64,000 nt of DNA, taken from contig JANEZZ010000983.1 in assembly GCA_026122225.1 (NCBI GenBank), forward strand, positions 186,001-250,000, read 5' to 3'. This DNA is from Heloderma charlesbogerti. Lineage: Eukaryota > Chordata > Lepidosauria > Squamata > Helodermatidae. Both the position numbers and the translations under genes were made by a program. A model generated the notes under the pieces. That model was not told the DNA's origin. It worked only from the letters and a program-made list of their open reading frames with translations, and did not search any database. Of this stretch, positions 1 through 12,900 are shown piece after piece. Positions within the stretch are counted from its first letter, which is position 1; every line of letters starts with the position of its first letter.

Positions 1-756
1 GGGAGAATGCGCAATTGAGGAATTTGTCCCGATCCTGCAAACCTCAGATGGTTTATTTGTGCCACCCCCTTTTTGGTGCACTCAGAATTTTTCTTCCTCT
101 GGGGTATTGTGCAGGGTTTTGATGGTGCATCGGGTGCCTCCCGACTAGGAGAGGCTGTGTGTGAAGTTTGGTCCAGATCCTGCAAACCTCCAAGGCTTTT
201 TAGCCGCCCCCCCCCCTGTTGGGGTGATGCTAAATTAAGCCCGTGTACTTCACCCCACACCTCTCCCCTCTCATTGGGATATTGTGGAAGGTTAAAACAG
301 GCTGCTGCGATATTGTCAATCAGTGAAACAGTGCCACTGCTGGGGTGGGAGGACTGCAGCTCTAGAAGGGGTGGGGGATGACTCAGATTATGCAGAGTAG
401 TTTAATAAGCTGCTCACAGTAGCTTATTAGTCTGGTCATGTGGTGGGGCATCATGGACTATTTCAAAAAGAAGGTGCTGTGAGTAGCTTATTAAGCCACC
501 ATGGCTTAAAGTGATGTCTGAGCACAGCCATTGACTGTAGTAGGGTTTAAACAAGAATAATTTGGTCCAGGATTTCAGCCGTGATTATTTACAACAGTAG
601 ACTATATCTGCTATATATATATATTTAATATATATATTAAATATATTTAATATATATATTAAAGTAAGGGCTCTACTATGCCAAGTAACTGAGAATATAT
701 TGTTTTAATACTTTATATAATTAAATTTTCCTTTTTTGGGTATCTTTATTTTACAG
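1..756. other. CEP135 intron with two copies of a 145-bp spaced repeat and an AT-rich tract
   Basis: The words GATCCTGCAAACCTC at 31-45 and at 176-190, each followed by a pyrimidine-rich stretch and a GGTG-containing segment, suggest two diverged units about 145 bp apart. From about 609 to 662 there is an imperfect (TA)n tract made of alternating TATATA and TTAATA. No exon is seen before 757. Confidence 0.4.
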
Positions 757-900
757 AGTGATGATCTTAGATTAGTTACCAGAGAAAGAGATGAGCTGCA
801 ATCTATGCTAGATAAATTTGAAAAACACATGATTGAAATTCAATCTAATGTCAAACTTTTAACTGCAGAAAGAGACAAACTAAGTATTCTTTATGAACAG
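757..900 (+). CDS. CEP135: CEP135 exon (first in window)
   Basis: This 48-codon exon begins after TTTTACAG and ends at GAACAG before GTAAGT. It is phase 0 at both ends. It encodes SDDLRLVTRERDELQ through LSILYEQ, the start of the central coiled coil in the most conserved part of the CEP135/TSGA10 family. The apparent ATG at 736 lies in the upstream intron and is not a start. Confidence 0.93.
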
Positions 901-3900
901 GTAAGTAAATATGTGCCTTATCCAAATTAACACATGGGGTCACTGGCTGAGGTTTGCAGAATCATGAACAAGAGTTTAAGTAATTTCTAGTTATATAATT
1001 GTTGAGGAGCCAGGTTTAGACGTGGAAGCCATGGTAGGAGTAACTGTAAGATAAAAAGACAGATAATAGATTACTGCTGCTAGAATAATGGCCTAGTCTG
1101 TGCAAGATCTATAAATTAGGAATGGCCTGAAGTTGGGCAGGCAGATTGGCAGGACAAGTCATTGCTGGGTCAAATTCTTCATACATCTGGCAGAGTTTAG
1201 TTCATTCTCCATCCTTTCTTTTTATTATTTCCCTCCCCCTCACAGTTTTTCTTCCAAACATGCTCTCATGTTATACATACATATGTGCATATGCACGTAC
1301 ATGCGCGCGCGCACACACATTTACTTAATAATCACTTCAACAAATATTAATTTTATACTTTTAGTCTCAGGATGAATTAAACCATTTACGAAGAGAAACC
1401 AGAACTTGTTTTCTGACTCAAAGTCACGCAGAAGAGGAGCGAAACATTGCATTGGCTGATTTCAGAAGAATAGTGGCAGAGAAAGAAGGGCTAAGGGAGA
1501 AATTAAAGGTGAGCAATGTTTTCTGTAGTATTTTAATTTTGTGATAACTTTGGGCTAATTTTGTACCTCACAAGACTGGCTACTCCCATGGATTGTGCAA
1601 TGTAAACAGGGCAGTCACTAATTCCAGTCATAAAAATTCCAGCTTTTCTAAAGCACGTTTGGGAGCTTCAGTAACAACAGAAGTACTGCAGCTGAAGTCA
1701 GTTATTGGGGTGGGGTGGGGGTGGTTCAATATTCTTTATTATTATTATTTTATATACCACTTCAGCTCAGGTTCTCAGAGTGGCTATTAAATCATAAAAT
1801 AAAATTAAAACACAAATAAGTTCAGAAGCAGAATAAAATATTTCATCCTTATGAGAATATCCACATGGGGGGGTAAACTCTATTCAGCTCCGTTACAGTG
1901 GTGAAAAACCTTGGTTTCCCTGGCCCAGTCTGCTTTGGTGAAGGAATCACTAGAAATACACATGCCACACCTTCTCTGAGAAGTGCTAAATTCCACATTA
2001 ACCCTACATGAAAAATAGCAGTACCCTTATTGAGCCTCTGGTCCCACCTTTCTCTATAGTAACTTGTGTGAGTTAAGTGCCCAAAGTAACGTGCAAACAT
2101 CATTGTGTGAGAGTTCTCACTGTAAGGATGCACGAAGTATGAATGGTGAAAGGAATATAAATGCTCACTGATGAATTGAGAAGCCCTGTTTTCCATCTCT
2201 GTTCTTGCTGTCTCTCCCATCCGCATATCTTCAGCCAAGTTTTATGTCCTGAAGGAACACAAAGTAGGTGTCCTTGAGACTTCCATGCACCCTGGACCAT
2301 CAGATGCTCAACTCTTGGAAATCTTGTACTGACAATTTAGTTCATAACATCTAGGAGATTTATGTATTATTAATGAGAATCTCTAAGTAAACCGATTTTT
2401 ACTTACTACTTAAATTTATTGTTCTTTATTTTGTTAGATCAAGCAGAAGGAGAATGCTTTAGAAAAATCAAAGTTGGAACAGGAAATATCAAAGTTAGAA
2501 AGCACTGTTCAAAGGGTAAGTGGGTTAGGGTACTTGCTGACATCAACCCATGCATAATGATGGGATGTCATTTGTTTCTCTGCGCTGACTACTCAGATTG
2601 GGATTGGAACCATGACTTTTAGAGGTCTATCACTTTTTCATGATCGCTTGAATCTTGGGAATTGTGATAGGCACCATGTGAACTAGTAATAATTCCTGTT
2701 CCTATTCCTGGTGGTAATTGATTACTGTGGGCTTCAATGCAGTCGTTGAAATACTTAATACTTAACGATTTCAGTAGAATTTATAACGAAGTAAAGAGTT
2801 CAAGATAAGTTTTATTTCTTTGAGTGAATTATACTGAACGTTTTTTTTTGCTTCGCTTTTAAAAAATACTTTCAAGAAAAATACAAGCAGATTCAGAAAA
2901 TAATATTTCTTGTTTGTGCTGTAGTTGGAAACAGAACACCTTGACCAGATAACTACTATTTCATTATTGAAAGACAAAATAGTCTGCTTAGAAGATGAAT
3001 TAAACGTTAAGTGTCATCAACTCTCCCAGTCATCTCAAGATACTTCACAATTTAAGACAGAGTTAAACTCACTTCAGTAAGTTCAGTAGTGTATTTAGTA
3101 TCTTATTAGTATTAAATACAAATTTGTAATTCATACCATTTTACATGACGTTTTTGCATTGGTGACCAACCCCTAAAAGAGACGTGGCAGGTCTATGTCC
3201 TCCTGACAGTCATATCAAACTTTGTGCTTCTTAATCCCAAATAACAGTCGGACAGTCTGGTTGCTCAGTAGTGATGGAAAACACATTATATACAGTCAGA
3301 CAGTTTGTCTTTATCATGTTCTAGTGCTCAGCCCCGTTATTTAGTAATCCTACTAAGGTGGTGTACAAGTAACATAGAAATAATAGAATCACAATAAACA
3401 ATATTAACATTTTTTTTAAATCATCAGGATCCGTCCCACAGTTGGTGGGAAGGTGGCCCTGGGGTGGGGAGCATCCAGGTGTCAGATGTGCTATCCTCTT
3501 CTACCTCCTTCTTTCTCCTGGAATCCTTCCAACACAGCTGTTGACAGCAGGTGGCCTTGTGGAGAGGTGGGGTCAAGCTGAGGCAGGCCCTGAGGTCTTC
3601 TTTGTCTGCCTCTCTCCCTCTCCTGAAATATTTCCCACAGGGCAGTTGAGGGTAGATGGCCCTGTGGGGGATGGGGGGAGTCCAGCTGAGGCAAGCCCTG
3701 TGGTCTTTTATTTCTATTTCAGTAAAAATTAGGTTGTGTTCCTTAAGGATGTAATATTCAGTGTCAGTATGCATTTCTAGTTGATGTATTAGCAATATCA
3801 TTTTCCACCCATAAGTTAATAGGAGAAGCCAACACATTCACAAGCAAAATCTTAAAACACAAATTTTGCTTTTGGATGTTATCCAACAATAAGGAACTAG

Positions 3901-6900
3901 CTTTAAAAGGTACAGATGCTAATTACCCTTTTTGTGAGTTTAATGTATTACTAGTTTAGCAGCTATAATACCCACTGCAGATAAAATGGAAACACTGATT
4001 TCTTTTGCTGCATAAAAGTGTACTTTTGCAGTTGCTTTCAGTTGTGTTCATATTCTGACTTAATTGCATTTAAAAACCTGCTTTTTGGGTTCTCCCCCCC
4101 TGCCCCCCCCAATGTATATCAATTCTGCAGATTACTAAATGAACAAATACAGAAATCCCTAAATGACCTACAGCACCAATTGTCTCTTAAAGAAGATGAA
4201 CTTCATTCAGCTCAAGAAGAAATTGCAATGCTAGAAGACAAAATAGGTGAGTGCTGTTTCATTTCTTAGAAAAATAATTTTATGACTTGGACATTTAATC
4301 ATAGAGTTAGAAGAGACTGGGACAGCTATTTCAACTCCCTACAAAGAAAGTCAGAATCATCTGCCTTTTCTTTTCCCAGTCTATACTAAAGGCCAACAGT
4401 TGGCAGCCCTAGGGTTGAACATGGCCTTCAGTTACCAGCCCCAGTTCCTCTCCAGTCTTGTTGAAACGCTGACAGGAATTCGGGCAGGAAAGAGAAGGGC
4501 AGTGCCCATGAGATGGGATTCTCTTTCTCATGCATTTTGATTCTCCTGTCCTTTTGAGTCATTTCCATTTAGGAAGAGAGATGAGAGAGGCAGAGAAGTG
4601 TGAGAAGGAGCACATTCTATTACCCATGGAATCCTCTAATCTACACTTATCTCTGTAGTACAGACTGTAGCTGTAGATGATTCAGACAAGTGAGCCAAAC
4701 CAAGGTAAGCACTTCTTCATTTATTTTCAGATAAATTCAATAATAAGAACTCCACACAAGATGAAACTATCAGTTCGCTCAGAAGTACTATTAATGTCTT
4801 GGATAAGGAAAAGGACAGCCTTCAGGAAAGTATAGATGAAAAGACTGAGAGAATTGCATATTTAGATGACAATTTAGCAAATAAGGTATGTACATGAAGT
4901 ATGAAATAGATTATGTGAACCTTTTTATAATAGATTTATTCTTAATTCTGTTTCACCATGGGCGGACAGTTCTTGGGCTTGTAGTACTGAACGAATGGGT
5001 AAACAAAACTGCAGAGGAAATTAAATGGCTAGTTTCCAAAGGGGCTCTAAATGTGTAGAAGACACTACTGCTCCCCCCCCACCACCAATCTTGCAAATTT
5101 CTTTCTCCCACTGTTCCTGTGTGGAACAGTCTGTCCTGTTCCACACCATTCCAGGGGCCCCCTGATCCTCAAGATAATGTTTTGGGGAACATGGGAATGC
5201 AGACAGGAGGAGGGATCTGGAAACCTCTGTGGAATTAGCAGAGTTCAGCTCCATGTCTTTTTCAAATATGGCACATATTAATAAAAATAACTAAACAAAA
5301 TAGATCCTGAATTCAAGAAAATGAGACATTGTTAAAAGCTTCCTAAAAACCTCATTAAAAAACAAATAGTATATTAAAGGCTAGAATGACTAGACAATGG
5401 ATCTAGTCATCCAGTGGATCTAGTCTAGATCTAATAAAACAGCAATTATTGTTTGATATTTGTGCTTCTGGAGAGCTCACTGCCTGGTTGCCCGCCCCTG
5501 CTCCAAGTAATGTATATGAAGGGGATTGACATTTTTAAAATGGGCAAATAATAAAAAAAAGATGCTGCCAAGACCCCTTCAGCTACCACTTCACCCCTGC
5601 CTTTTTCCTCCCTCCTACTGGCAAAGTGTGGGAGGAGGAAAAACATTGGCAGGTGAGGCCCACATGCTTTTCTCTTGCTTTCTTAGAGCAAGACTTCCTT
5701 TTGATCACAATAGACGCTTCAAGAAGGAGAGAGGAGGAGAAAGGCAAAGCATATTGCAGTATCTGTGAAGAAGAGAAAAGAGTTGTGCATCAGTCCCCCA
5801 TCCCCCCAGCCATACTGTCAGAACCATTTGTGGTCAGCATCATGGAGAAGTGTGAACTTAGACTGACCATTTAGGGTGCAAGATGAGGTCAGATTATTTC
5901 TTGAGGAAGTGTGCACAAGGGGGGGATATCAGTAATGCACACACTTCTGTGAACATATAACATAGCTGAAACTAGTGGAGGAATTGACATTGGTGGCCAG
6001 AAGAAAATTGGAGTACAAAAACAAAACAGTAAGACAAATATAATAGATGTTAAAGGTATCGAAGACCATTAGTAACATTTATGCTGTAGCTGTCCCTGAA
6101 ATCTTGAACAACCAGAGATGCTAGTGAATGACTGGTTGTGTACTATATTGTAGAGTACTGTATTACTGCTATTTACAGGGTTTTTGAAACATCTGTACTT
6201 GGTCACTTGAGAGATGATTCTTAGTCAGACCTAGTACTGCTGCTCATGTGGTTTATTAATGTTGTTTTTAGACTTTGAATAACAGGAAGAGATAATATCA
6301 GCAACATGTAATCCATCATGTCTCTTTCTATAGGAAAAAACAATTCTCAATTTACAACAAACGCTTACTCAGTTGGAGTCGTCCTTAGAGTAAGTAGTGG
6401 TAGCGAAAATTATTACTTTTGGCTGTTGTAAATTTTATGCTACAGTAGTCAAGGTAGCCCCATACCCATAATTGAGCCTTTATATGTGCGCTCCAATTGC
6501 AGAAGAACGTTTTCTGGAGAAAGCTGAAATATGACAGTTTAGAAAACATTCATAGAGCAATCCTATGGCCTCTAGACAGCATCTGTGGGGGCCAGTGGAG
6601 GCTGGTGGCTCTGATTTCAGTGGGGCTGTGATTCCATTCAGGGTTTTAGTCAGAACCAGCCAGAAATCTAAAGGGGCTATCCAAGGTCATAGAATCATAG
6701 AACAGTAGGGTTGGAAAGGGCCTATAAGACCATCGAGTCAGGTATCCAATTCAAAGCATCCCTGACAGGTGGCTGTCCAGCCTCGTCTTGAATGCCTCCA
6801 GTGTGGGAGAGCCCACTACCTCCCCAGGTAATTGGTTCCATTGTTGTATTGCTCTTACAGTCAGGAAGTTTTTCCTGATGTTCAGCCGGAATTTGGCTTC

Positions 6901-9900
6901 CTGTCACTTGACCCCATTATTCCGTGTCCTGCACTCTGGGATGATCAAGAAGAGATCCTGGCCATCCTCTGTGTGACAACCTTTCAAGTACTTGAAGAGC
7001 CCTATCATATCTCCCCTCAGTCTTCTCTTCTCAAGGTTAAACATGCCCAGTTTTTTCAGTCTCTCCTTATAGGGCTTTGTTTCCAGTCCCCTGATCATCT
7101 TCATTGCCCTCCCCTGAACCCTCTCCAGTTTGTCTGCATCCTTGCCCAGAACTGGACACAGTACTCCAGATGAGGCCTAACCAGTGCTGAGTAGAGGGGA
7201 ACTAGTACTTCACGTGATTTGGAAGCTATGCTTCTATAAATGCAGCCCAAAATAGCATTTGCCTTTTTTGCAGACACATCCCATTGTTGGCTCATATTCA
7301 GCTTGTGATCGACAACAATTCCAAGATCCTTCTCACTTGTGGTATCGTTGAGCCACGTATCCCCCATCTTGTAACTGCATTTCGTTTCTTTTTCCTCGGT
7401 GCAGAACTTGGCATTTATCCCTATTTAATTTCATTCTGTTGTTTTCTGCCCAACGCTCCAGTCTGGCCCTCCAGCGCTCAAGGTGCTGAATCCTAGCCCC
7501 CAGACCAGCCTCCACTGTTGGGGGCCATGGGATATTTCAGATTCCTGGATCCGAGGTCAGAGACTGCCCTTGGGCCCAAGAATCCACGCTCCCCTCCTTT
7601 TACCCCTCACAACAATGTTAAATGAGCAGCATGCTCAAAGCGTGTTTGCCTCCTTCCTATGAACAGGTAAATAAGCCAGCAGGAATAGCTTACTGTGACA
7701 TCTGAAAAGGAACTATTTATTTATTTATTTGTTTATTTATTTATTACATTTATTATATTTATATCCTGCCATTTTACCTCCAAGGAACTCAAGGCAACTT
7801 ATGTAATCCTCCTCTCCATTTTATCCTTACAACAACCCTGTGAGGTAGGTGAGCCTGACAGTCATTGATTCGCCCAAAGTCACCCAGTGAACTTTAAGGC
7901 TAAGTGGGGACTTAAACTTGGGTCTCCCAAGTCCCAGTCCAACATTCCACCACACTGGCTTTCATGTGAATTATGTTTTTATTGTTCTCAAGCTAGCCAG
8001 GATAATAAGCCAGCTTTAAACCAGGGTTTGTTGTTGGCTTGGAAATGGTTTGTTTGCCCCATATCCTAGCTTGTTTAGCAAACAGTGGTTAATATAAACC
8101 ATGACATTGGCAACATTGGCTGTATTCAGCCAATCATGGTACTGTACAAGAAATTTAGGTGTACCGCACAAATTCTTGGAGATTAGGTTGGCAAGAAACA
8201 TGAGAAATCCATGTTCATTACAAAGACAGAATTTTACTTTCAAACCCGTTGGTGATATTTAAAATATGATAGGTACCATTCAATGCAAAACTAAAGACAA
8301 GAGTTGATTGATCTTAATTATTAGAATGTGATTATTATATAGAATTATATACCATAATGCAAAAAGATAAATTCTGTTTAAGGTTTTCCAAATCCCCCAT
8401 TTGCTAGCCAATTAAAGGATGCCTTAAATGGTAAAGACCGTGAACTAGCCAGTTTCCGTCGCCAGCTTGATGCAATACACTCTGAGCTTGGAGAAACCGG
8501 CAGGGTGAAAGAAATGGCTCTGAAGGAAAACAGAAGATTGCAGGATGATCTAGCCACAATGGCCAGAGAAAATCAGGTACAAGGATAATTCATAATGATG
8601 CACATCATAATTTGCATAAATTAAGACATTCAAAACCTTTTAATTATTATGGCCAAAACTGAATCAGCATTACTTATTTAAATAAAAGTAAAGGAGCTTT
8701 GTATTTTGGAGCATGCACAGTTCTTGTATGTAGGTATTTGGGTATTTCATATCCCTTTACTGGTTTGAGTCGCAAACTTATCATCCAAGTACCATACGAA
8801 CAAAATAAAATGCTACTACTAACTATTCATTCACACTCCAAGCTTGTCCTCCAAGCAAGTTTTTTTCTGCTCATAGACATACCAAATTGTACTGACTGAT
8901 ACATAGTTATCTTTCTCCAGATGTTTGTCTTTTTAATTCTTGCAACCTCATTAGGGAATGCATCTTATTGCAGAGAAACAGTCATAGTAACTAAATACAT
9001 GATATGCTATAGAATGTAGAGTCTGCATGTGTGTTATTGTAATTACTATCTACAGTCATTGGATAGGAAGAAACCTTGGAGAAGCCTTGTAATTTAGATG
9101 AAAAGTTTGACTTCTAGTAAATCATCTTTCTACTTTCTCTAAACCATCATGTACTATGTGCTCAGTGATCAAATAACTTTCAGTAGCTTTAGAACTCAGA
9201 ACCAAATGTCTCTTCTATTATGTAGCAAAAGGTCCATAAATCTTTATTTCTACCAAACTTGGTTTTTACCACTAGATATTCAGTTGCGAAAATACGTAAA
9301 ATGTTAAAATAGTTATCAAATAAATGTTCAAAGTGCAACGTTAAAATGTAGCCACTATTGGCCTAGTTCTCCTTAAGGTAGTCAACCAATGTCTTCGCTG
9401 TACTACACTGTAGATGGTGAGCATTCAGTTGAGGAGCATTCACACCTTTGAATGCTCCTCAGCTTAAAACAAAATGCCTATATATAGAAAACAAGAGTAT
9501 AAGAGCAAAGTTAGCCTTCTCCCTGACATGTAATTCCTTGCAGGAAGAGGTTTTTTTCCTATGCATAAATATTTGGTCATGTGAGCATCCACCTGAAGTT
9601 GTACAGCCCAGACACAGGTTTACCACCTGAAGTGAGAGCTAGGCCTGTTTTATTTGTACGTAATATGGGATCTAACACTATGTGTGATCTAAACAGGCAA
9701 TCTCAACTGAATTGGAAATAGCCTTACGTGAAAAAGAAGAAATGAAAATTAGAGTTCATAACTACATAACTGAAGTCTCCAGGTTTGAAAGTTTAATGGC
9801 CTCAAAGGTGAGAAAATGCATTCTGAAAGTTACCATAAATACTCTATGAATAAAATGTACCATGTTTTAATCTCTGCACTAAATTAATTGAAATTCTGCA

Positions 9901-12900
9901 ACCTTTGTACACTGTGGAAGGCATGTAAAAGTATGCTCATTTTGCTTTGGCTATCAAGGGGGAAGGACAGATAATTATGCTGGACCTTGAAGCTGTACAT
10001 TCCTAAATTATTTGACATCAGATGAGCTCTTTGCTGGCTTCTGAAATTTCAGCAAGTGTCCACATATTCATAAGTCAATCTCTACAGCCGGAGGGCTGAT
10101 GAAAATTTGCTTTTAAAAAATTGAAGCTAAGATAGGGCATGATCTAGTACACTCTCATTGTAGAAGTGGAATGCTGTAGAGGTAGGGAGGGCTGCCAGGG
10201 AGGTCAAGTTATAGTTTTGTTCGAAGACAGTTTCAGCCCTGGATAGAGCTCTTGCATTTAGAAGTAGCATCTCAGGGCTTCCTAGATAGACAATACAGGG
10301 GCATTTTAAGTACTGTAACCACATTCATTAAGCAGTAATCTAGCCAACGCCTTCCTGTTTCCTTCTATGGATGAGATGCATCCTTTTGGGTACAGGATGA
10401 GAACATGGGATACAGCCTTATGAGTTCAAGCCCCATGCAAAGGGTTGGTTCATGCCCATTCTCAGCACGCTAAATTCTGAAGCCACTCTCAAATTCTGCA
10501 TGTATTTCACTGTAGGATAATACAAAGTCTTTCATGTAACATGCAGTTCATGAATTTATTTAATTTGCTTGTGAAACGTTTTAAAAATAATTGTAAATCA
10601 TAATCTTATTCCAAATATCTCGAGTGTAGTATTTCATACTGCGTGCAATTTCTTGCTTGTTGTAAAGATAAAGGATGTAACCCAGACATCTGTGTGCACC
10701 ACTTAGCGTTATACAGAAAAAAAATCCTTTCAGTAGCTCACATTCCAAAACCATATGCTGCATTTAATTAATTATATATACCACCAAGGTGGCAGATGTC
10801 TTCAACACGATTTGCAATAATATAAAAACCCCAAAACAATGAAAATATCAAAATATTAAATGCCTACTGGAAGAAGGTGGTCTTAACCTGGCATCTGAAT
10901 GTGTACAGTGAAGACACTAAGTGTATGTCTTTGGGTAGGGCACTCCACCGACTTGGGCAGGGGGCACTACAGACCTGCTTTTTCCCTGGTAGCTACCTGT
11001 TGCATCATTTGGGTGGCAGCATCCAGAGAAGAACCTCTGAAGATGATCTTAGTAGTCAAGCAGGAACATATGGGAGAAGGCACACCTTCAGGTGGACTGG
11101 TCCTAAGCTGTTTAGGGCTTTAAAGATCTGCACCAACACTTTCAGTCAGGCCTGGAAATTGACTGGCAACCAGTGAAGTTGATGCAGACTGGAGTAATAT
11201 CTTTGAAACAGCCAGTCCCAGTAAGCAGCCTTGCTGCTCTATTCTGCACTAACTGAAGTTTCCGGACCGTCTTCAGAGGTAGCCCCACATATAACACATT
11301 GCAATAATCCAGGCGGGAGGTTACCTGTGCATGGATAACTGTAGCCAAGCTGTGTTGCCATGGTTGTAGCTAGTGTATCAGCCAAAGCTGACACTGAGGC
11401 CACTTAGACCTCATGTGACAGAGCTGGATCTATGAGCACATTTGCGGGTGCTCATTAACTTATATGTAATTTAATTTATGTTTAATTAGATTAAAAAGCA
11501 GCTTGGGGTTTTGTCACAAGTATACATCTGGTGCATATATACTATTTTTGTGTGATCCTTTTCGAAACAACTGTCACATCAAATTTCCAGATTGCTTTTT
11601 AAACTTAAAACCTATCATTCCAGTGAGGTATGTGAATGGTATACATGTACATGGCCAAAGACCTTAGTTCTTTTAAAATTAGTACAGCAGACTGAAAGAA
11701 TAGCACCCTTGTTGTGTGTAGTAATCAGAATGTTTATCAGTTGATTAAAGCAACATCTGTTTTAAATCTTTTGAGATCTCAACTCAAGGACCCTGCCTGA
11801 CTCTAAGAAGGATGTAGTTGTCTATTTTTCTGAAGTGTGGGGAAGACATGATTGTGTATGGTGTGGAAAATATTTCCTTTCCTGCCGCGTGTAGTGAAAC
11901 AGTTTGCCAATTTGACTTCCAAGCATAAAAAAGGTCAAATGACTGGTGGATAGAAAGCTCTTGTTAAAGTGATTCATTGCTCAGTGGATTAGATGGATAT
12001 TTCTGTTTGAACTAGGAAAGAGAAAACAAAGAGTTGTTGGAAAAGTTCCAGATGCTCCATAGCCAAGCTGAGGACTGGGAAGTAAAGGCCCATCAAGCTG
12101 AGGGGCAAAGCAGTTCTGTACGATTGGAACTCCTTTCTGTTGATACCGAGCGAAGACACCTTAGAGAGAGAGTGGAATTGTTGGAAAAAGAAATTCAAGA
12201 GGTAATTATCACTGGTAGCTGGGTTTTGCTGCCTGGTCCACTTTATTAATGTGCTTTCTTAATCAAATGCCTTGGCATTAATTGGAGATTTCTGCAAGGA
12301 GCAAGTGGTGTTAATTAATCATCAGTATGTGTCCAAGGGAAAACTAATTTCAGATCTAATTCTGTTCTTGCCCAATGCCTGTTAGGTCTTGCAAATGGCT
12401 GTAAGTGTATTTTGGAAGAGAAAAAAATGTTTCAAGTTGTTGGGGGTTGTTTTTTTGTGTGTTTTTATATAGGTGAGCCAGGGAACTTGAACTTCAATTA
12501 GTATATAGTGAGAAGGACCATCATGTATGCATGTAGTAATAGAGTTGCTTTTGTCTTTCACTCAGCATATCATTGCACACCAAGCTTATGAATCACAGAT
12601 CTCTTCAATGGCAAAAAATATGGCCCGACTGGAGGAGAGTCTCAGACGAGAAAAAGAAGAAAAATCTTCAATCACTGTTGATGTGACTTCTGTTAGAGAG
12701 TTGTGTGTTAAACTGGAGTCTGGCAAAGACCTTATCTCACGTCAGTTAACATCCAAATCTCTGGATTTGGAGAGGGTAAGAGAGGAAGAACTTAGTGCAT
12801 TTAAATAAATTCTGTGTTTAAGAGACTTGGTGAAACTTTTAACACCAAAATAGAAACCCAACAGCTTGGATCCTAAGATAAGTTCTTAAGGAAGTTGTCT

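Noticed and set aside
736..756. ATG at 736 as a CEP135 start
   Set aside because: It lies upstream of an AG acceptor at 756 inside an intron; CEP135 has about 480 further residues upstream.
3424..3837. 137-codon minus-strand frame as a gene
   Set aside because: It is made of tandem repeat units and shows no conserved domain; a copy exists at 27.9 kb.
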